Below, piece by piece: positions 34,914 to 41,098 of a stretch of DNA of 41,098 nucleotides. The stretch's first letter is position 1, and each line of letters starts with the position of its first letter. This DNA comes from Acidimicrobiales bacterium. GTDB taxonomy: Bacteria; Actinomycetota; Acidimicrobiia; Acidimicrobiales; SZUA-35. The stretch spans positions 35,161 through 76,258 of the forward strand of contig JAHEJM010000008.1 in NCBI GenBank assembly GCA_024638815.1, written 5' to 3'. The position numbers and the translations under genes are program-made. The notes beneath the pieces are model-generated. The model was not told the origin of the DNA, did not search any database, and saw nothing but the letters and a program-made list of their open reading frames with translations.

Positions 34914-35011
34914 TCCAGGCCCGCTTCCCCGAGGGTGGTCGATCCGTCGTCACGAGCACCCGAGCCCTGATCACCGAGAGCCTTGATCACCGAACGCACT
35001 GTGAGTAGCCC

Positions 35012-36232
35012 TTGAGCAACAATGTCGACTGGAAGTTGGCTCGGTCGGTCGCCGGGCGGGTCTCCAACCCCGATCCCCGTTTCGCCGAGCCTCATGTTCG
35101 GGACGGCCTGGAATCGGATCTGCTGGAGCTGACGACGCAAGCCGAGGAGCTGGTGGAGTCGGAGACCGGGCTGGTGTCCCTGGGCGGCCCGGCAAAGGCC
35201 CGGGTCACCGATCGCATTGGCTGGGTCGACGCCAACCTGGCCAGTTTCAATCGCCTGGTCGGGCCCCTACTCCATCGACTCCATGAGGAGGAACAGTCGA
35301 AGAACGGTGACGGTTCGGATGATGAACCGGGGTTCTTCGACCGGGTCGGTTCCACCCTCACCGAAACGATGCCGTTCGGGCGCCGGCTCGCTCCGGTGGT
35401 AGGTCCTGCCGTCCGGGGCGTCGGGTCCACGGTTGGCGGCGCCGTCAACGACGCATCGGAGTACCTCAGCCCCAAGGTGGCCGGCATCGAGGTTGGTGCC
35501 CTGCTGGGGTGGATGTCGGGTCGAGTGTTGGGTCAGTACGACCTGCTCATCATCGAGGACGAACGGCCCGAGGACCAGGACTGGGTGTACTACGTTGGCC
35601 CCAACATCTTGATGCTGGAGGAGCGCTACGCCTTCCCGGCCCGGGAGTTCCGGCTGTGGATTGCGGTCCACGAGTGCACCCACCGGGCCCAGTTCACCGG
35701 TGTGCCCTGGCTTCGGCCCTACTTCCTGTCATTGGTCAACGAGCTGCTCGACTCGGTCGACCCCGATCCCAAACGTCTGCTGGACACCGTGCGTACCGCG
35801 ATGGGGGAACGGCGCACCGGTAACGGGCCGACACTTGCCGACGGTGGTCTGTCGATGCTGCTGGCCACGCCGGAGCAACGCACGACGTTGAACAAGGTGA
35901 GCGGCCTGATGAGCCTGTTGGAGGGCCACGGCGACATCACCATGGATCGGGCCGCCGTCGACATCATTCCCAGCCAAGCCCGTTTCCACAAGGTGATGAG
36001 CCAGCGGCGCAAGAACGCCTCCGGTGTCAGTAAACTCATTCAGCGCCTGACCGGGCTGGAGGCCAAGCTGGCTCAGTACGAGGAGGGCGAGAATTTCGTG
36101 AACGCAGTGGAGGCGGCCGGCGGCCGTTCTCTGTTCGATGAGGTGTGGGCCGGACCCGAGAACCTGCCCACCATCGATGAGATCCGCGATCCCGACCTGT
36201 GGATCGCCCGGATCGGTTCCCCAGTCAGCTGA
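35012..36232 (+). CDS. DUF2342 zinc-dependent metalloprotease-like protein (F420-associated family)
   Basis: A 406-residue protein of the family often found in genomes that use coenzyme F420; its function is not established. The zinc motif is H220-E221-C-T-H224 in IAVHECTHRAQFTGVPWLRPY, and a later LLEGHGDITMDRA segment may give the third ligand. Other family marks are VDWKLARSVAGRV at the start, and GWMSGRVLGQYDLLI and VGPNILMLEERY before the motif. The start is a TTG at 35012. No better ATG or GTG fits the family N-terminus, and the ribosome site is weak. It is followed by tilS through a short repeat region. Confidence 0.88.
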   Translation: MSNNVDWKLARSVAGRVSNPDPRFAEPHVRDGLESDLLELTTQAEELVESETGLVSLGGPAKARVTDRIGWVDANLASFNRLVGPLLHRLHEEEQSKNGDGSDDEPGFFDRVGSTLTETMPFGRRLAPVVGPAVRGVGSTVGGAVNDASEYLSPKVAGIEVGALLGWMSGRVLGQYDLLIIEDERPEDQDWVYYVGPNILMLEERYAFPAREFRLWIAVHECTHRAQFTGVPWLRPYFLSLVNELLDSVDPDPKRLLDTVRTAMGERRTGNGPTLADGGLSMLLATPEQRTTLNKVSGLMSLLEGHGDITMDRAAVDIIPSQARFHKVMSQRRKNASGVSKLIQRLTGLEAKLAQYEEGENFVNAVEAAGGRSLFDEVWAGPENLPTIDEIRDPDLWIARIGSPVS

Positions 36233-36326
36233 CCGGGCCGGGTGCGCAATGCGGACGCTGTCGGCTGACCGGGCCGGGTCCGCCAGGCGGGCGCTGTCGG
36301 CTGATCAAGCCGGTCGCAGGACGCCC
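36221..36326. repeat. 36-bp imperfect tandem repeat between the DUF2342 gene and tilS
   Basis: Three units start at 36221, 36257 and 36293. The shared core is GCTGACCGGGCCGGGT, preceded by (G/C)TCGG or GTCA; the third unit is diverged and about 34 bp. The first unit overlaps the end of the DUF2342 gene. A period of 36 bp keeps the tilS frame open and would encode TLSADRAGSARR-like repeats if translated. Confidence 0.75.
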
Positions 36327-36344
36327 TTGTCGGAAGCCCGAGCC

Positions 36345-37235
36345 GTGATCGACGTCGATGTCGATGAGCTACTGGCCCGGTGCCGCTTCCCGCCACCGGG
36401 AACCGAGGTCACGTGCGCCGTGTCCGGTGGTCCAGATTCGTTGGCCCTGCTGGCCCTGGCCTGTCGGGTCGGGCTGTCGGTGACGGCCGTCCACGTGGAT
36501 CACGGCCTAAGACCGGATTCGGCAGCCGAAGCCGATGTGGTCAGGGCGGCGGCCGAACGGTACGGGGCCCGGTTCCGGGCCGAGACGGTGTCAATCGATC
36601 CGGGGTCCGACCTGGAACAGCGGGCCCGACTGGCCCGACGCGAGGCGGTCGGCGCCGATGCCATGACCGGTCACACCGCCGACGATCAGGCCGAGACCGT
36701 GCTCATCAACCTGCTGCGGGGGGCCGGGCTCCACGGCCTGGGGGCCATGGATCCCGATCATCGCCACCCCTTGCTCGAGCTACGGCGATGGGAGACCGAG
36801 GCGTTGTGCCGGAAGCTGGGTCTGGAAACGGTGGACGACCCGACGAACCAGGACCCCCGCTTCGTCCGCAACCGGATTCGCAACGAAGTGCTGCCGCTGC
36901 TGGCCGACGTCGGCCGGCGGGATCCGGTGCCCCTGCTGGCACGGACCGCCGATCACGCCCGGGCCGTGGCCGCCGACCTCGACACCCTGGCTGCCGACGT
37001 CGACCCTACCGACGCCCGGGCCCTTCGACGGCTGCCGGCGACCGTGGCCGGCCAGGCCCTGCGGCGCTGGCTGACCTCACATCGGGGTCACCCACCGACC
37101 GCGGCCGATCTGCAGCGGGTCATGGCGGTGGTCGAGGGCTCGGTTCGGGCCTGTGAAATCTCCGGTGGCCGTCGGGTGGCTCGGACCGGGGGTGTGCTGC
37201 GCATCGAGCCCGATGCCGGAACCGCAGGGGACTGA
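36345..37235 (+). CDS. tilS: tRNA(Ile)-lysidine synthase
   Basis: This enzyme modifies C34 of the tRNA-Ile with anticodon CAU to lysidine, so that it reads AUA. It has 296 residues from the chosen GTG. The ATP-binding PP-loop is CAVSGGPDSLALL at residues 24-36, followed by AVHVDHGLRPDS, TGHTADDQAETVL and the tRNA-contact segment DDPTNQDPRFVRNRIRNEVLP. The C-terminal domain is short, as in many actinobacteria. The start is uncertain: an ATG at 36249 would add 32 residues of repeat-encoded sequence. The usual actinobacterial neighbours hpt and ftsH are absent; folP follows directly. Confidence 0.93.
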   Translation: MIDVDVDELLARCRFPPPGTEVTCAVSGGPDSLALLALACRVGLSVTAVHVDHGLRPDSAAEADVVRAAAERYGARFRAETVSIDPGSDLEQRARLARREAVGADAMTGHTADDQAETVLINLLRGAGLHGLGAMDPDHRHPLLELRRWETEALCRKLGLETVDDPTNQDPRFVRNRIRNEVLPLLADVGRRDPVPLLARTADHARAVAADLDTLAADVDPTDARALRRLPATVAGQALRRWLTSHRGHPPTAADLQRVMAVVEGSVRACEISGGRRVARTGGVLRIEPDAGTAGD

Positions 37236-37297
37236 GAGCGGGATTTGACCCATCCCGGAAGCCGGACCTCACCCCGATACAGCGATACCGCGCCCGA

Positions 37298-37303
37298 TAC
37301 ACT
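37298..37303 (+). promoter_or_regulatory. -10 box TACACT upstream of folP
   Basis: TACACT ends 9 nt before the GTG at 37313. This may be the promoter of the folP-folB-folK run. Confidence 0.45.
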
Positions 37304-37312
37304 GCACCAACA

Positions 37313-38155
37313 GTGGTTTCAGCTACACAACCAACGGGCGCGTCCGTTACCGGTGTCCCCACCGTCATGGGAATCCTCAATGTGACTCCCGACTCGTTCA
37401 GTGACGGTGGCCTGTTCCTCGATCTGGACGACGCAATCGAACATGCCCGAGAGATGATGGCCGAGGGGGCCGACATCATCGACGTCGGCGGCGAGTCGAC
37501 GCGTCCGGGGGCCGAACTCATCGATATCGACACCGAGATGAAGCGGGTGCTGCCGGTGATCGAAGCCATCAGCCCTCTCACCCGAGTGGCGGTGGACACC
37601 AGGCATCCCGAGGTGGCCCACGCCGCAGTGGCCGCCGGCGCCACCATCATCAATGACATAAGCGCTTCTCTGGGTCGCCTGGCCGCCGAACTCGGGGTGG
37701 GCTGGATCGCCATGCACATGAAGGGTGAACCCGGCACCATGCAGCGGGATCCCAGCTACCGGGATGTCGTGACCGAAGTGAGGGACTACCTGGTGGAACG
37801 GGCCGACGACGCCGTCACCGCCGGATTGACCGAGTTGTGGATCGATCCCGGGTTCGGGTTCGGCAAGACGTTGAGCCACAACCTGCAGCTGATGGCCGCC
37901 ATCGACAGCCTGGTGGCCACCGGCTATCCGGTTGCCGTCGGGACCAGCCGCAAGTCGATGCTGGGACAACTCCTGGCCCGCTCCGACGGCGCCGACCAGC
38001 AGACTCCCCCGGATGACCGGTTGGTGGGTTCCGTCGTCACCGCCACCTATGCCATGCTGCAAGGAGCGGCGTTGGTTCGAGTACATGATGTAAAGGCGGC
38101 CAAGCAAGCCGCGACCGTTGTCGCGGGTGACCCGAGCGCATCGGGAGAAAGGTGA
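37313..38155 (+). CDS. folP: Dihydropteroate synthase
   Basis: This enzyme joins p-aminobenzoate to dihydropterin pyrophosphate in folate synthesis and is the target of sulfonamides. It has 280 residues. Motifs are GILNVTPDSFSDGG, DVGGESTRPGA, the MHMKGEPGTMQ segment, DPGFGFGKTLSHN and GTSRKSML. All substrate-binding parts are present. The GTG start is preceded by a TACACT box at 9 nt. The stop lies 1 bp before the ATG of a phosphatase-like gene, and folB and folK follow, so this is a compact operon. folE is not seen in the window. Confidence 0.96.
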   Translation: MVSATQPTGASVTGVPTVMGILNVTPDSFSDGGLFLDLDDAIEHAREMMAEGADIIDVGGESTRPGAELIDIDTEMKRVLPVIEAISPLTRVAVDTRHPEVAHAAVAAGATIINDISASLGRLAAELGVGWIAMHMKGEPGTMQRDPSYRDVVTEVRDYLVERADDAVTAGLTELWIDPGFGFGKTLSHNLQLMAAIDSLVATGYPVAVGTSRKSMLGQLLARSDGADQQTPPDDRLVGSVVTATYAMLQGAALVRVHDVKAAKQAATVVAGDPSASGER

Positions 38156-38156
38156 C

Positions 38157-38708
38157 ATGGCCAAAGGCAAGTGGGCACAGGGGATCACACCCCGAGCGTT
38201 TCAGTGGGTGATTCAAGATCAACTTGCGGTGTGTGAACGACCCGGGGGCTTCGGGGCCGAGCACCGCAAGGTTCGCCGTCAGGAGGAGATCATCTGGATC
38301 CGCGAGAATGGATTCGCGTTCGTGATCTCGCTTCTTCCGTCCGACCACAATCTCCACGCCTACGACGAGCAGGGCATGCCGTGGAAGCACTGGCCGTTCT
38401 CGAGCGGTCTCGATCTTGACCTGGCTCTGCCCCAGATGTACACCGAGATCCAGAAGCTGCTGGCCGCCGACAAGAAGATCATGCTCCACATGGAGGAGGT
38501 CGGTGACCGGCTGGCCGGGCTCATGGCCGGCTACCTGCGGTGGACCGAGATGGTGCCGGTGACCCACGAGGCCATCATCGTGGGGGAGCGGCTGTTCGGT
38601 CGGCAGATGGGCCCGGAGGGCCGGGCCATCGTCAACGCCGCGGCCGAGGCCCCCAAAGTGGTGCCGGAGCCCAAGGTGAAGGCGGTGGCCGAGAATGGCG
38701 CCGACTGA
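38157..38708 (+). CDS. Protein-phosphatase-like protein with the catalytic cysteine replaced, in the folate operon
   Basis: A 183-residue protein that I do not know by name. Its layout resembles dual-specificity phosphatases: IIWIRENGFAFVISLLPS (about 45-62), then a strand HAYDEQGMPWKHWPF, a helix LPQMYTEIQKLLA, and the loop IMLHMEEVGDRLAGLMAGYL (109-127). In active enzymes this loop is HC-x5-R. Here H111 and R118 are in place, but the cysteine position is M112. It may be a pseudophosphatase that binds phosphorylated partners. The ATG follows folP by 1 bp with a good site (GGGAGAAAGG), and the end overlaps folB by 14 bp. The fold assignment is inference from pattern. Confidence 0.6.
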   Translation: MAKGKWAQGITPRAFQWVIQDQLAVCERPGGFGAEHRKVRRQEEIIWIRENGFAFVISLLPSDHNLHAYDEQGMPWKHWPFSSGLDLDLALPQMYTEIQKLLAADKKIMLHMEEVGDRLAGLMAGYLRWTEMVPVTHEAIIVGERLFGRQMGPEGRAIVNAAAEAPKVVPEPKVKAVAENGAD

Positions 38709-39129
38709 CCGCAAGCTGCGAACAAGCGACCGGATCGAGATCCGGGGTCTGGAGCTTCTGCTGTTCTGCGGGGTGCTGGATGAGGAGCAGACACGGCGTC
38801 AGCCGTTCCGCCTCGATCTCGACCTCTACGTCGACATGGCGACCGCCGGGACAAGCGACGATCTGTTCGATACGGTCGACTACGGCGCCGTCATCGACAC
38901 CGTGTCGCAGACGATGACCGGGGAACGGTTCCAGCTGCTGGAGCGCGCCGCCTCCCGGGTGGCCGAGCTGGTGCTTGGTGGTGACGCCGAGGGTGAGTCG
39001 GCCGATACCGGTAGTGAGGCCCCGGTCCACGCTGTCACCGTGCAGATCCACAAGCTGCGGCCCCCGGTGCCGTCCCACGTCGAGTCCACCGGAGTACGCA
39101 TCCATCGTTGGCGCAACACCGCATCCTGA
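38695..39129 (+). CDS. folB: Dihydroneopterin aldolase
   Basis: This enzyme splits dihydroneopterin to hydroxymethyl-dihydropterin and glycolaldehyde in folate synthesis. It has 144 residues, slightly long. Marks are DRIEIRGLELLLFCGVLDEEQ, DDLFDTVDYGAVID, FQLLERAASRVAEL (with the pterin-binding glutamate) and VTVQIHKLRPPVP with the catalytic lysine. A short insert of about 12 residues (GDAEGESADTGSEA) precedes the last strands. The start overlaps the upstream gene by 14 bp, and folK follows after 34 bp. Confidence 0.93.
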   Translation: MAPTDRKLRTSDRIEIRGLELLLFCGVLDEEQTRRQPFRLDLDLYVDMATAGTSDDLFDTVDYGAVIDTVSQTMTGERFQLLERAASRVAELVLGGDAEGESADTGSEAPVHAVTVQIHKLRPPVPSHVESTGVRIHRWRNTAS

Positions 39130-39163
39130 GCGGTCGAGGCTCACGCTCGATGGATCGGTATCG

Positions 39164-39637
39164 ATGACCGGCACTACCACCGCCTACCTCGGGCTCGGCT
39201 CCAACCTGGGTGACCGCCGTGAGATCCTGCGCCGGGCCGCCGGCGCCCTGGATGAGGTCACCGTGGTGTCCCCGGTGTACGAGACCGACCCGGTGGGCGG
39301 TGTGGAGCAGGAGGCGTTCTACAACATCGTGGTCGAGGTCGAGACCAGGCTGAACCCCCACGAGCTATTGGCTCGGTGTCAGGAACTGGAACGGGCCGAA
39401 GGGCGGGTCCGTACCGTGCGATGGGGGCCGCGGACCCTGGATGTGGACCTGCTACTCTACGGCGATCGTCGGATCGACACCCCGGACCTGGTGGTGCCCC
39501 ACCCCCGCATGCACGAACGGAACTTCGTGATGGTGCCGTTGCTCGATATCGATCCCGCCCTGGTCGGGCATCGGTTGCTGGCCGGCTACGATCCGGCCAC
39601 GGCGATCGGCGAGGTAAGAAAGGTAGGCCCACTGTGA
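39164..39637 (+). CDS. folK: 2-amino-4-hydroxy-6-hydroxymethyldihydropteridine pyrophosphokinase
   Basis: This enzyme transfers pyrophosphate from ATP to hydroxymethyl-dihydropterin, giving the substrate of FolP. It has 157 residues, a normal length. Motifs are AYLGLGSNLGDRREILRRA, VYETDPVGG, RWGPRTLDVDLLLYGD with the metal-binding aspartates, and VPHPRMHERNFVMVPL. The ATG at 39164 gives the family N-terminus. The stop codon lies in a GTGA overlap with a short repeated start sequence before rfbC. Confidence 0.95.
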   Translation: MTGTTTAYLGLGSNLGDRREILRRAAGALDEVTVVSPVYETDPVGGVEQEAFYNIVVEVETRLNPHELLARCQELERAEGRVRTVRWGPRTLDVDLLLYGDRRIDTPDLVVPHPRMHERNFVMVPLLDIDPALVGHRLLAGYDPATAIGEVRKVGPL

Positions 39638-39670
39638 AACAGGTGAGACGGTGAAACAGTGAAACAGGTG
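39634..39670 (+). repeat. Repeated start sequence between folK and rfbC
   Basis: GTGAAACA occurs at 39634, 39651 and 39659; the first and last copies extend to GTGAAACAGGTG. The copy at 39634 overlaps the folK stop but its frame closes after six codons (MKQVRR). The copy at 39651 closes after three codons. The copy at 39659 opens rfbC, which begins MKQVREL. Confidence 0.8.
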
Positions 39671-40225
39671 CGGGAGCTGTTGGCCGGAGCCCGGCTGCTC
39701 GAGATGCCACGGTTCGAGGACGACCGGGGCTCGTTCTCGGTGCCCTATGAGCAGACCGCGGCCGGCAATGCCGGGCTGTCGGAACTGTTCGTGCAGGATA
39801 ACCACTCGATCTCCAAACGGCCCGGCACCATTCGGGGTATCCATCTCCAGTTACCTCCGTATGAGCAGGGCAAGCTGGTCCGGGTACTGAGGGGTCGGGT
39901 GTTCGACGTGGTGGTCGATCTTCGACCCGGGTCGGCCACCGTGGGTCAATGGGCCTCGGTCGAGCTGGTCGCCGGGCCCCGTCAACTCTGGATTCCGGCC
40001 GGACTGGGCCACGGGTTCTGCACGATGGAACCGGACACCGAGGTGTTCTACAAGGTCGATGCGCCCTACGCCCCGAGCCACGAGGTGTCACTGCGCTGGG
40101 ACGATCCCGACCTCGACATCGATTGGGGGTTTGGGCCCGACGAAGTGATGCTGTCGGACAAGGATGCCCGGGGTATGGCCCTGTTCGAAGTACTGAAGGC
40201 CATAGAATCGGCCGGGGGAGCCTGA
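39659..40225 (+). CDS. rfbC: dTDP-4-dehydrorhamnose 3,5-epimerase family protein
   Basis: This enzyme takes part in dTDP-L-rhamnose synthesis for cell-envelope polysaccharide. It has 188 residues. The cupin fold is recognisable: RGIHLQLPPYEQGKLVRVLRG with the catalytic H62, GKLVRVLRGRVFDVVVDLRPGS split over two strands, and the EVFYKVDAPYAP segment with Y131 and Y137. The GTG at 39659 is the only one of three GTGAAACA copies that is in frame. It follows folK by 21 bp and precedes rfbB by 47 bp, so rhamnose genes may be cotranscribed with the folate genes. Confidence 0.92.
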   Translation: MKQVRELLAGARLLEMPRFEDDRGSFSVPYEQTAAGNAGLSELFVQDNHSISKRPGTIRGIHLQLPPYEQGKLVRVLRGRVFDVVVDLRPGSATVGQWASVELVAGPRQLWIPAGLGHGFCTMEPDTEVFYKVDAPYAPSHEVSLRWDDPDLDIDWGFGPDEVMLSDKDARGMALFEVLKAIESAGGA

Positions 40226-40272
40226 CCAAACCGGCCCCCTACCGCCGCAAGCAAGCCAGTGAGAGGGCGTCT

Positions 40273-41098
40273 GTGAGAGTTCTAGTGACCGGAGGTCTGG
40301 GGTTCATCGGATCGGCGGTGATCCGTCACCTCGTGGCCGACACCGAACACGAGGTGCTCAACCTCGACAAGCACACCTATGCCGCCACCAGCGGGTCGGT
40401 GGCCGCCGTGGCCGACTCCGACCGGTACCGCCACGAAGAGGCCGACATTGCCGATGGTGTCGCCGTGGCCGACATCCTGGCACGGTTCCGACCAGACGCC
40501 ATCGTGCACCTGGCCGCCGAATCCCACGTGGATCGATCGATCGACGGACCGGGCGAGTTCATCCGCACCAATGTGGTGGGGACCTATGAGCTACTGCAGG
40601 CGGCTCGGGATCATGCCGAAAGCCGGGGGGTCCTCGACCGGTTGCGATTCGTGCACGTCTCAACCGACGAGGTGTTCGGCTCGCTCGGCGCCGGCGACAA
40701 GCCGTTCGATCCGTCCACCCCCTACGATCCCCGGTCTCCGTACTCGGCGTCCAAGGCGGCGGCCGATCATCTGGCCCGGGCCTGGTTCGAGACCTACGGC
40801 CTTCCCACCATGGTCACCAACTGCTCCAACAACTACGGGCCGTTCCACTTCCCGGAGAAGCTGATCCCCCTCATGATCATCAAGGCCCTGGCCGGCGAAC
40901 CCCTGCCGGTGTACGGCGACGGGAGCAACGTGCGGGATTGGCTCTATGTCGACGATCACGCCGCCGCCCTTGTCGCCGTCCTGGAATCCGGCACTCCGGG
41001 CCGGACCTACACCATCGGCGGCAACGCCGAGCGGTCCAACCTCGACGTGGTTCAGGCCGTCTGTGATCTGGTCGACGCCGCCGTCGGTGACGAGGTCG
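40273..41098 (+). CDS. rfbB: dTDP-glucose 4,6-dehydratase, N-terminal part (3' end outside window)
   Basis: This is the second enzyme of dTDP-rhamnose synthesis, an SDR-fold NAD-dependent dehydratase. The frame is open from a GTG at 40273 to the end of the window (275 codons), so the C-terminus is missing. Motifs are the Rossmann glycine loop VTGGLGFIGSAVIRHL, HLAAESHVDRSI, STDEVFGSLG, the catalytic YSASK in PRSPYSASKAAADHL, and NCSNNYGPFHFPEKLIPLMI. A later VYGDGSNVRDWLYVDDH is also typical. It follows rfbC by 47 bp on the same strand. Confidence 0.94.
   Translation, partial: MRVLVTGGLGFIGSAVIRHLVADTEHEVLNLDKHTYAATSGSVAAVADSDRYRHEEADIADGVAVADILARFRPDAIVHLAAESHVDRSIDGPGEFIRTNVVGTYELLQAARDHAESRGVLDRLRFVHVSTDEVFGSLGAGDKPFDPSTPYDPRSPYSASKAAADHLARAWFETYGLPTMVTNCSNNYGPFHFPEKLIPLMIIKALAGEPLPVYGDGSNVRDWLYVDDHAAALVAVLESGTPGRTYTIGGNAERSNLDVVQAVCDLVDAAVGDEV

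Overview
The window reads as chromosomal DNA of a high-GC actinobacterium, most likely of the Acidimicrobiia. Signs of this are GC-rich third codon positions, frequent GTG and TTG starts, many TANNNT -10 boxes only 5-9 nt from the start codon (leaderless transcripts), a SigH/SigR-type sigma factor with a zinc anti-sigma factor, and a DUF2342 'F420-associated' metalloprotease. There is no rRNA, prophage, intact IS element or CRISPR array. The placement is inferred from gene content, not from a marker gene.

Layout. (1) 1-9735: the distal part of a complex I operon, nuoC(partial)-D-H-I-J-K-L-M-N, all on +. The NADH module genes nuoE, F and G are absent from their usual place between D and H. (2) 9757-16998: an AbiEi/DUF559 nuclease-like gene flanked by two copies of one palindrome, a MidA/NDUFAF7-type methyltransferase, a TetR regulator, acetyl-CoA synthetase with a strong terminator, an anchored acidic protein of unknown function, and HtpX. 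(3) 17047-24673: YajQ and a membrane protein on -, tRNA-Tyr, a 96-bp tandem hairpin repeat, a Rieske oxygenase, an unknown protein on -, an ABC exporter and an amidase. (4) 24698-31179, all on -: a two-component system, a DUF2202 ferritin-like protein, an SRPBCC protein, a DUF4349 lipoprotein and MetY. (5) 31314-33292: a YhhN protein, a broken HNH nuclease gene and a LysE exporter. (6) 33790-36232: sigma factor, anti-sigma factor, an unlisted 43-aa membrane protein and the DUF2342 protease. (7) 36345-41098: tilS, folP, a phosphatase-like protein, folB, folK, rfbC and the start of rfbB.

How the genes fit together. Region 1 builds the membrane arm and quinone-binding part of a proton-pumping oxidoreductase. 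The MidA gene just downstream belongs to a family whose mitochondrial member methylates the NuoD homologue. folP-folB-folK make the folate precursor. rfbC-rfbB begin dTDP-rhamnose synthesis for the cell envelope. The sigma/anti-sigma pair probably senses thiol oxidation.

The main unexplained signal is a family of short palindromes at about seven places. Many share a pattern in which GAGTTT opens a hairpin and AAAC(G/T)TCG or AAACTC closes it. They lie inside the nuoC reading frame, in the nuoD-nuoH gap, around the DUF559 gene (a second palindrome type), in tandem after tRNA-Tyr, near the two-component system and at the end of the HNH pseudogene. The second strong oddity is a protein in the folate operon that looks like a protein phosphatase whose catalytic cysteine is replaced by methionine.
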